Positions 1 to 7,100 of a stretch of 14,855 nt of DNA are shown piece by piece (within the stretch, counting starts at the first letter, position 1; each line of letters starts with the position of its first letter). The translations under genes were made by a program, and so were the position numbers. This DNA is from an uncultured Porphyromonadaceae bacterium. Lineage in GTDB: Bacteria > Bacteroidota > Bacteroidia > Bacteroidales > Muribaculaceae. Where the stretch lies: contig CAJJOO010000004.1 in assembly GCA_905193395.1 (NCBI GenBank), positions 1 to 14,855 of the forward strand, given 5' to 3'. The notes below the pieces were generated by a model. It was not told the DNA's origin. It searched no databases and saw only the letters and a list, made by a program, of their open reading frames with translations.

Positions 1-861
1 TACGGCGCTCCGGCCCTGCTCTTCAACAGCGGCTACCACGCCAATACAGGACTCATCCAGGCCCTGGCCGACAGCCGCACCCTGATTGTGGCCGACCGCC
101 TGGTCCACGCCTCGATTATCGACGGAATCCGCCTTTCCGGCGCGCCATTCGAACGTTTCCGCCACAACGACACCGCCCATCTGGCCCGCATACTCTCGGC
201 CAAGGCTTCCGCCTACGACAGCATCCTGATAATTGTCGAAAGCGTTTACAGCATGGACGGCGACAGCGCCCCGCTGATGGAAATCGCCGCCCTGAAAGCC
301 GACACTCCCGGGGCCATGCTCTATGTCGACGAGGCCCATGCCGTGGGCGTCCACGGCCCCGGCGGTCTGGGTCTCTGCGCCGCCGACGGTCTGCTGCCCG
401 ACGTAGACATTCTCGTCGGCACCATGGGCAAGGCCCTGGCCTCGTCCGGCGCCTTCGCCATCTTGCGCGGCAACCTGCGCGAGTTCATGGTGAACCGCGC
501 CCGCAGCCTCATTTTCTCCACCGCGCTGCCCCCGGCATGCGCCGAATGGTCCATACTCACTCTCTGGAAGGCCGTCGCTGCCGACGACCTGCGCCGGCGT
601 CTGGCCGAACTGGCCGGAATGCTGTCGAAATCCCTCGGCGGCGAGCCCTCGCACATAATGCCTCTGATTGTCGGCGACCCCTTGCGCGCCGTCGCCATGT
701 CCGAGAGGCTTGCCGACGCCGGATTCAAGGTACTTCCCATACGCACACCCACCGTGCCGCCCGGCACCGAACGCCTGCGTTTCAGTCTTTCGGCCTCGAT
801 GCCGCCCGCGCTGGTGGCCCGCCTGTGCCGCACACTCGACAAAATCAACCGTCCGTCATGA
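1..861 (+). CDS. bioF: 8-amino-7-oxononanoate synthase BioF, 5' end missing
   Basis: This PLP enzyme condenses pimeloyl-ACP (or -CoA) with L-alanine to give 8-amino-7-oxononanoate, the first ring-forming step of biotin synthesis, in the cytosol. The frame is open from base 1, so the gene enters from outside; 286 residues are visible of the usual 380 or so, leaving roughly 100 N-terminal residues out. A GTG at 88 is an internal codon, not the start. Visible hallmarks, numbered within the fragment, are FNSGYHANTG (8-17), the cofactor-stacking His in DRLVHAS (His36), the DEAH motif (110-113), and the Schiff-base lysine in TMGKALASSGA (Lys144). Related alpha-oxoamine synthases (KBL, SPT-like) share these motifs; the bioG-bioC and bioD neighbours decide for BioF. 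Its TGA overlaps the next ATG by four bases (ATGA), which indicates translational coupling. Confidence 0.95.
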   Translation, partial: YGAPALLFNSGYHANTGLIQALADSRTLIVADRLVHASIIDGIRLSGAPFERFRHNDTAHLARILSAKASAYDSILIIVESVYSMDGDSAPLMEIAALKADTPGAMLYVDEAHAVGVHGPGGLGLCAADGLLPDVDILVGTMGKALASSGAFAILRGNLREFMVNRARSLIFSTALPPACAEWSILTLWKAVAADDLRRRLAELAGMLSKSLGGEPSHIMPLIVGDPLRAVAMSERLADAGFKVLPIRTPTVPPGTERLRFSLSASMPPALVARLCRTLDKINRPS

Positions 862-2249
862 ACCATCGTCTTGTATCCGACACCGGCGCCTCGCGGCTGC
901 TCCTGGTCTTTGCAGGCTGGGGCATGGACGACAATGTGCTCGGTCACTTGCGCCGGCCCGGCTACGACGTGATGGTGGTCTGGGACTACCGTTCCTTCCA
1001 CATTGACTGGTCCTGCGTGGACCGTTACGACGAAATCTGCATCCTGGCCTGGTCAATGGGCGTCTACGCCGCCGCCCAGACCACCCAGGCCATCGAATAT
1101 AAAATCACACGCCGCGTGGCCGTCAACGGCACCCCCGAACCGGTGCATCCCACCCGCGGAATTCCGCCAGAGATTTTCGACGCCACGCTGGCCTCGCTCA
1201 GCGAACGCTCGCTGGCCAAATTCCATCGCCGCATGTGCCTCGACGAGGAAGCGCGGCAACATTTCGCCGCACACGCCCCCAGACGAGCCGCAGACGAACT
1301 GGCCGACGAACTCCGCGCCATTTCCGACCGCTTGATTCTCCACGTCCCCTCCACAACCCGCTGGGACATAGCCATAATCGGCTATCACGACCGCATATTT
1401 CCCCGCCATGCCCAGATGGAGGCCTGGAAAGCCGCCCACTGCCCATTCCGCGTTATTGACGCCGGCCATTATCTCGATTTCCAGCAGATTGTGGACCGCT
1501 GGTTCATCGACAAGGACACCATGTCGCGCCGTTTCAGCGCCGGAACCGCCACATATTCGGGCAATGCCGTGGTACAGAACGAGGTTGTCGGCAAAATGAT
1601 GGACGTCGCCCTCAACACCCTGCGCGACCTGCCCTTGCACGGTTTCCGCGGCGACATACTCGAAATCGGCAGCGGCAGCGGCAACCTTTCGCGGCTTATT
1701 ACCCGGGTGGCGCCCGACGCCCGTCTCACCCTCTGGGACATCGCCGCGCCGCGTCCCGAAGGACTCCCCGACAAGGTTGCCCACCGCCTGTGCGATGCCG
1801 AAATGGAAATCAGCCGCCTCAAAAATGACTCCGTCGACATCATATTCTCGTCCTCAACTATCCAGTGGTTCAATTCGCCCGACCGCTTCATCGACCAGTG
1901 TTTCCGCGTGCTGCGTCCCGGAGGCGCCATGGTCCTCTCTACCTTCACCCGCGGCAACCTCGAACAGATTACCGCGCTCACGGGCTTCGCGCTGCCACTG
2001 CCCGACCCCGACGAATGGTTCAGAATCTGCGCCCGCATGTTCGACGTCGCCTACATGCAGGCCTACGAACGCGACCTCGACTTCGATTCGCCGGCCGATG
2101 CACTCCGCCACCTGAAACTGACCGGCGTCAATTCTCTGGGCATCTACGGACCCGCGGCCACACGCAGCCTGCTGCGCCGCTATCCCATGATGCTCGACGG
2201 GCGTTATCACCTCACCTACCGTCCAATGATTCTAATTCTGCGAAAATGA
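858..2249 (+). CDS. bioGC: Bifunctional BioG-BioC: pimeloyl-ACP methyl ester esterase fused to malonyl-ACP O-methyltransferase
   Basis: 463 residues. Residues 1 to about 215 match BioG (DUF452), an alpha/beta-hydrolase that demethylates pimeloyl-ACP methyl ester. The probable triad is Ser66 in AWSMG, Asp178 in YHDRIF and His204 in DAGHYL. Residues from about 224 to 463 match BioC: the N-terminal signature ATYSGNAVVQ (231-240), SAM motif I LEIGSGSGNLS (268-278), SSSTIQWF (331-338) and the VLRPGG post-motif (351-356). BioC methylates malonyl-ACP to prime it for two rounds of fatty-acid elongation, and BioG ends the cycle. There is almost no linker between the halves. The ATG at 858 is chosen because it forms an ATGA overlap with bioF and gives the natural BioG N-terminus; the frame stays open back to 537, but that stretch lies inside bioF and has no BioG character. 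Its stop overlaps the bioD start. Confidence 0.93.
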   Translation: MNHRLVSDTGASRLLLVFAGWGMDDNVLGHLRRPGYDVMVVWDYRSFHIDWSCVDRYDEICILAWSMGVYAAAQTTQAIEYKITRRVAVNGTPEPVHPTRGIPPEIFDATLASLSERSLAKFHRRMCLDEEARQHFAAHAPRRAADELADELRAISDRLILHVPSTTRWDIAIIGYHDRIFPRHAQMEAWKAAHCPFRVIDAGHYLDFQQIVDRWFIDKDTMSRRFSAGTATYSGNAVVQNEVVGKMMDVALNTLRDLPLHGFRGDILEIGSGSGNLSRLITRVAPDARLTLWDIAAPRPEGLPDKVAHRLCDAEMEISRLKNDSVDIIFSSSTIQWFNSPDRFIDQCFRVLRPGGAMVLSTFTRGNLEQITALTGFALPLPDPDEWFRICARMFDVAYMQAYERDLDFDSPADALRHLKLTGVNSLGIYGPAATRSLLRRYPMMLDGRYHLTYRPMILILRK

Positions 2250-2881
2250 ATAATGTACTGTTTTTAAGCGGCATCGACACCGATGCCGGCAAAACATACG
2301 CCACCGCTTTCCTGGCCCGCCGTTTCATGGAACAGGGCCGCAGCGTCATAACCCAGAAATTCGTCCAGACCGGCTGCCGCGACTATTCCGAGGACATCGC
2401 CGCCCATCGCCACCTGATGGGTATCAACCCGCTGCCCGAAGACCTGGACCACACCACCGCCCCGGTTATCTTCACCTACCCCGCGTCGGCCCAACTGGCC
2501 GCGCGCCTCGACGGCCGCGAGATTGACCTTGTCGCCATCGACAATGCCACAAAGGTTCTGGCCTCGCGCTATGACAACGTCATAATCGAAGGTGCCGGCG
2601 GTCTGATGGTGCCGCTGACCGACGATTTCCTCACCATCGACTACGTGAAATCACGCAACCTGCCCATAGTGCTCGTGACAAACGGCATCCTCGGCTCCAT
2701 CAACCACACACTGCTTTCGCTCGAGGCCATCGAATCGCGCGGAATCACCCTAGACACCGTAATCTACAACACCTACTACGATTCGGACAAGGTCATCGCC
2801 GCCGATACCCTCGGCTTCATCCGGCGCTACCTTGAACGCCGCCACCCGCAGACCCAACTCCTGATTCTGCCGAAACTCTGA
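2246..2881 (+). CDS. bioD: ATP-dependent dethiobiotin synthetase BioD
   Basis: 211 residues, close to the usual 220-230. BioD closes the ureido ring of 7,8-diaminopelargonate with CO2 and ATP to give dethiobiotin. Visible motifs are the P-loop GIDTDAGKT (9-17, Lys16 and Thr17 for nucleotide and Mg2+), the second active-site lysine Lys38 in TQKFVQTG, and EGAGGLMVPL (115-124), the conserved glutamate-glycine stretch that binds Mg2+ and diaminopelargonate. Start ATG 2246 overlaps the bioGC stop as ATGA; the open frame runs further upstream, but only as a shadow inside bioGC. An 8-base gap leads to the phosphoribosyltransferase gene. Nothing in the catalytic motifs looks damaged. Confidence 0.95.
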   Translation: MNNVLFLSGIDTDAGKTYATAFLARRFMEQGRSVITQKFVQTGCRDYSEDIAAHRHLMGINPLPEDLDHTTAPVIFTYPASAQLAARLDGREIDLVAIDNATKVLASRYDNVIIEGAGGLMVPLTDDFLTIDYVKSRNLPIVLVTNGILGSINHTLLSLEAIESRGITLDTVIYNTYYDSDKVIAADTLGFIRRYLERRHPQTQLLILPKL

Positions 2882-2889
2882 CTCCGAAA

Positions 2890-3453
2890 ATGCGCATCAA
2901 GACACTCGACAACGCTTCGTTCAAAGACACCGTCGCGGCCCTCGAAGGGCTGTGCCGCGAAAAGACGAGTCCAGACCTGGTCGTAGGCATCGCTAACGGC
3001 GGTGTCGAAGTGGCCCGAATGATGTTTGCCGACCTGCCTCATGCCGCCGTTCTGTGCCGGCGCGCCGGAACCTCCGGCAAGGAAAAATCGCCGCTCATCC
3101 GGTTTCTGCTCAGGCATCTGCCCCTGTCTCTGCTGGACCTCGCACGTATCGCCGAAGCGAAACTGCCCAAAACGACCGGTGCCACACGACGCTGCGTCCA
3201 CATTTCCGACGACGACAAAGGCCTGATTGCCCGTGCAAGATGCATTCTGATTGTCGACGACGCCGTCGACAGCGGCGCCACCCTGCAAGCCGTATACGAA
3301 GCCATCCGCGGAATCAATCCCGTAGCTTCACTGGCAAGCGCCGCCATCACCGTGACCACCTCACGGCCTGTCGCCCGCCCCGATTTCCACATTTTCGACA
3401 ACGGAACCCTGATTCGTTTCCCCTGGTCGCTCGACAGCAAAACCAAGCAATGA
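2890..3453 (+). CDS. Phosphoribosyltransferase, type I fold, purine-type
   Basis: 187 residues. The PRPP-binding loop is textbook: ILIVDDAVDSGATL (119-132), hydrophobics followed by two acids and the D-S-G-A-T turn. An upstream VVGIANGGVEVAR (31-43) resembles the PPi-binding loop of hypoxanthine or xanthine phosphoribosyltransferases, and the C-terminal LIRFPWSLDS (174-183) resembles the segment near the base pocket in xanthine/hypoxanthine-type enzymes. No signal peptide, so cytosolic. The substrate cannot be named from sequence alone: purine salvage is the default, but the insert between the two loops is basic and unlike housekeeping Hpt. It lies 8 bases after bioD and overlaps the following phosphatase gene, so it is probably transcribed with the biotin genes, although no biotin role is known for this family. 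Confidence 0.8.
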   Translation: MRIKTLDNASFKDTVAALEGLCREKTSPDLVVGIANGGVEVARMMFADLPHAAVLCRRAGTSGKEKSPLIRFLLRHLPLSLLDLARIAEAKLPKTTGATRRCVHISDDDKGLIARARCILIVDDAVDSGATLQAVYEAIRGINPVASLASAAITVTTSRPVARPDFHIFDNGTLIRFPWSLDSKTKQ

Positions 3454-4076
3454 TGCCCGACGGAAACTACAAAAAACTGGCCGTGATTGACCTCGACGGG
3501 ACCCTCGTTCGGGGCAACACCATGCACATCTACATGCAGGCTGGCGCCCGCAGCCTGTGGCGCACACGCCGCTACGGTAAACTTGCCGCCCTGCTGGGAA
3601 TCAGTGTCCTCCGCGCCCTCCGACTGGTGTCTCACCGGCGCATGAAATGGACCGCCATCAATCTGATAGGTCACGCCGACGGCCCCCTCAAAGACGACTT
3701 CACGGCCCGGGTAAAGGCATCCGTCAATCCGGCCGTCACCGCGCTTGTAGCCACGTTCCGAAGCCGCGGCGAGCAGGTCCTGCTGGCCTCCGCCGCCCCG
3801 GCTTTCTATATTCCCTGGCTATGGGACGGCCCGTATATCGCAACCCAAATCGAAGACAATCCGCAACGTGTGGAACTGCGCGGCAACTGCAAAAAGAACG
3901 CCGTCCTGGAATACGCCCGCGTTCACGGCCTCGCCCTCCGCGATGTCGTCACCGACCACCACGACGACCTGCCCCTGCTGCTGGCCGCCGCAGGCGACAG
4001 ATACCTCATCACTCCCTCGGCCGCCACGCTCACCACCGTCCGCGCCGCCATCCCCTCGGTAATCGTGGTAAATTGA
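3450..4076 (+). CDS. HAD superfamily phosphatase, subclass IB (SerB-like)
   Basis: 208 residues. Motif I is AVIDLDGTLV (11-20): Asp13/Asp14 region with nucleophile and general acid in the DLDGT core (Asp14, Asp16). Motif II is LLASAAP with Ser114, a lysine pair at 148-149 fits motif III, and motif IV is TDHHDDLPLL (168-177), matching the S-D-x-x-D-L-P-L-L pattern of the SerB/HAD-IB group. A helical stretch at about 25-75 fits the type-1 cap. Two in-frame ATGs lie in tandem at 3450 and 3453; the first gives an ATGA overlap with the phosphoribosyltransferase stop and is used here, the second would lose only one residue. Substrate unknown: phosphoserine-type and polyprenyl- or sugar-phosphate phosphatases all fall in this group. 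It is the last gene of the operon; no hairpin-plus-T-run terminator was found in the 109 bases after it. Confidence 0.82.
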   Translation: MMPDGNYKKLAVIDLDGTLVRGNTMHIYMQAGARSLWRTRRYGKLAALLGISVLRALRLVSHRRMKWTAINLIGHADGPLKDDFTARVKASVNPAVTALVATFRSRGEQVLLASAAPAFYIPWLWDGPYIATQIEDNPQRVELRGNCKKNAVLEYARVHGLALRDVVTDHHDDLPLLLAAAGDRYLITPSAATLTTVRAAIPSVIVVN

Positions 4077-4142
4077 CAGCCGAAACCCGGCCAAAATGCG
4101 TTTTTATCCTGTAAATTTCGCAAAAATGTGACTCGGGCGTGC

Positions 4143-4162
4143 CGAATTTGCTGTCAAAATCG
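4143..4162. repeat. Imperfect inverted repeat before the tamB promoter element
   Basis: CGAATTTG and CAAAATCG form 8-base arms with one mismatch around the loop CTGT. The right arm abuts the candidate -7 element at 4163. It could be an operator or a short hairpin, or chance in an AT-richer spacer; there is no second copy in the window. Confidence 0.3.
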
Positions 4163-4170
4163 TACCTTTG
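4163..4170 (+). promoter_or_regulatory. Candidate Bacteroidetes -7 element (TAnnTTTG) for tamB
   Basis: TACCTTTG matches the Bacteroidetes TAnnTTTG consensus exactly and lies in the 109-base gap before tamB. No good TTG/TTTG -33 element sits 19-21 bases upstream (the TTTG at 4147 is too close, 12 bases). Transcription from it would begin around 4175-4179 and leave a leader of only about 10 bases before the ATG at 4186. Confidence 0.45.
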
Positions 4171-4185
4171 TAGGCTTATATCGAA

Positions 4186-7100
4186 ATGAGCCTGTTCCGC
4201 AAAATAGTACGCGCGGTCATCGTCACCGTGCTTCTGCTGGCCGTGGTGATTCCATCGGCCCTATATATCGTGCTTTCAACGCCATGGGCGGCAGAAAAAA
4301 TGCGATCGGTGGCCGTGACGCAACTCTCGGCACTCCTCGGGACAAAGGTAGAGATTGACGCCGTTGCCTACCATCCGTTCAACGCGCTGTCGGTCAGCGG
4401 TATTTCCGTAAACGACGACAACGGACGCCGCGCCCTGGAAATCGCGCGCATCTCCGCACGCTTCGAGGTAATCAATTTCCTCCGCTCCGGACGCTTTGAT
4501 TTCGACTACATCGTTATCGAAGCCCCCTCGGTCCACTTGTCGAAGGCCACGCCCGACTCGCCGCTGAACATCGCCGACATAATCGAGCGGCTGAAGCCAC
4601 ATGACAAGAATAAGCCGCCCACACAGTTCAACCTCACCGTCGGCACCGTTGTCGTGCGCCACGGACGCCTGTCATTCAACGTTCTGTCCGAACCTGACTC
4701 GATTCCCACATTCAACCCCGCGCACATCCTGGTTTCAGACATCTCGCTCCACGCTTATATCCGCAACGCCACGCCGCAGGAATGGGACGTGGACCTCGAA
4801 ACGCTGTCGCTGCACGAACGCTCCGGACTGGTGGTTGAAGACATCGCCGCCGCTTGCCGCATATCGCCCGAACGCCTCGAACTGCGCAGCCTCGACATCA
4901 AACTTCCCGCCAGCCATCTGGCCCTCAAGCCCATACGCCTCGACATCAACGGCTACGGCTCCATCGCCGAAACCCTCCGCACACGCTCGGTCGTCATCGA
5001 GCCGGTCGGAACCGCCGTCCTCACGCCCTCCGATTTTTCTTGGCTGTGGAAACCGCTCGCAACACACGATGAAGCCTTCAGCGGGACCTTCTCGGCCGAT
5101 GCTTCCGGCAGGCGAATCCTGCTGAACCGCTTCGACATAGGCGACGGCCGCAACACCCGGTTGGAAATCACCGGCTCTGTTTCCGGCATCGGCGATCCCG
5201 ACAGCCTGGAATTCAACCTGCTGCGCCTCAACGCCCGCGCCGAAGCCGCCGAAGCCGCAGGCCTCGCCGGCCGCATCGACCCGCGTCTGCAAAAGATTCT
5301 CGGCCGCACCGGCGTGGTGACTGTCAGCGGCAGCGGAACAGGCGACATTAACGGTGCGCGCCTCGACCTCAGTGCCGGCGCCCGTGGTGTCTCGCTCGCA
5401 TTCAACGGCACAGTCACCACACCCGACCGCTATCGCAGCATTTCGTTCGACGGCCATTCAAGAATCGGCAACCTCGACCTCGGCTACATCCTCGGCAATC
5501 CGCATCTCGGAAAAATCAGCGCCAACGTTGACGGCAGCGGCAGTGCCGGCCATGGCGCCGTCAGCGCCCGCGGACAGGCCGAAATTCTCGAAATCACGCT
5601 CAACGGCCACCACTATAACAATATTACCCTTTCCGGAGAATACGACAGCGCCCCGCGCAACCTCGAGGCCCGCATCACCTCCGACGACCCGGCTCTCCGC
5701 TCCGCCCTCGACATCAGCCTGGCATCCGACCACAACCTGACCTCGCTCACCGCTTCCGGCACCGTCGATGCATGCGACCTGGCCGCCCTCGGCCTGGCGA
5801 AATCGCGTCCGCTCAACCTGCGCGGTTCGCTCGACATGCAACTTAACGGCACCAATGCCGACGACGCCCAGGGTTTCATCAACATCGCCGGCCTGTGCCT
5901 CGCCGACACCGCCGGCCGCACCCTCGACGTAGGCGACATCAGCATCGACCTCGACCGCACCACCGACACCGACCTGCTAACCGTCGACAGCCGCTATCTC
6001 GACATCTCGGCCCGCGGACACATCGTGCCCTCGGCTATCGTGGCCGACGTCACCTCCCTGGCCCGCACTATTGTTCCCGACGTAATCCCCGCGGCCACCG
6101 ACAGCGTCACCGGACGCAACAAATTCACCCTCGACCTGACTCTGGAAAACGCCGAGCACCTCTGCGATTTCTTCTCGCTACCCGTAACGGTGATTTACCC
6201 TGCCGACATATCCGTGGCACTCGACGCCCCCGACGGCACGGCCACAATGACATTCGATGCCCCCTACCTGCAGCAGGGCGACAAGATTATCGACCAGACC
6301 GTGGCTGCCATCTCGGCCGACGCACGCAGCGGCAAGGCCCTGTTCTATGCCACAACACACTTCCCCACCAAGAAAGGTCCCATGGCTGCGACAGTCGGAA
6401 TCCGCGGCGCCGACAACACTTTCAAAACCAAAATCGACTGGACCATCGAACGCAAAATCCCTCTGAACGGCCAGATCAACTTCAACACCACTCTCGACCG
6501 CTCCGACAGCGGGTCATTGTGCGTCTACACCGGTTTCACCCCCGGGCAGATCAACTTCGGCGACAATCTGTGGGAAATTTCGCCCTCACGCATCGACTGG
6601 TGCGACAGCACGCTGACCGTCGACAACTTCGCCCTGACCTCCGGCCCGCAGAAAATCCATATCAACGGCCGCGCATCCGCTTCTACGGCCGATTCGCTCG
6701 ACGTTTCCCTCGCCGACATTTCCCTGGCCCCGATTTTCGAGACACTCGAAATCGACAAGGCCCTTATCAGCGGTGTCGCCACCGGTACTTTCACGGCTAC
6801 CTCAGCCCTCTCGTCAGTACCCGTTCTCACCACCGACGGACTGCACGTTGACAGCATCGGCTACAACTACTGCACCCTGGGCAACGCCGACGTCAAGGCA
6901 CATTGGAACAACGAACGCAAATCCTTCTATCTCGATGCCGACATCGTCAATCCCGAAGGACAACATTCACGCATATATGGCGACATATTCGCCGTCGAAG
7001 GCGCGCTCGACCTCAATTTCGAGGCCAATCACATCAAAGTCGGATTCATGAAACCCTTCATGGAGGCCTTTACATCCGACATCAGCGGCTATGTTTCCGG

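Noticed and set aside
537..857. N-terminal extension of bioGC to the upstream ATG at 537
   Set aside because: The added 107 residues are Arg/Ala/Pro-rich, lie entirely in another frame of bioF, and precede the natural BioG start; the ATGA overlap at 858 is the better start.
1053..1784. 243-codon open frame on the - strand opposite bioGC
   Set aside because: Gly/Ala/Val-rich composition typical of a shadow of GC-rich codons; bioGC motifs run through the same DNA on the + strand. Also applies to the - strand frames at 321-1001 and 4735-5457 and the + frame at 5895-6851.
4112..4119. TAAATTTC as a second tamB promoter element
   Set aside because: It misses the final G of TAnnTTTG and has no -33 element at the correct distance.
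4077..4140. Terminator after the biotin operon
   Set aside because: Only 3-base GC stems (GCC/GGC, CCG/CGG) without a following T-run were found; not enough to call.
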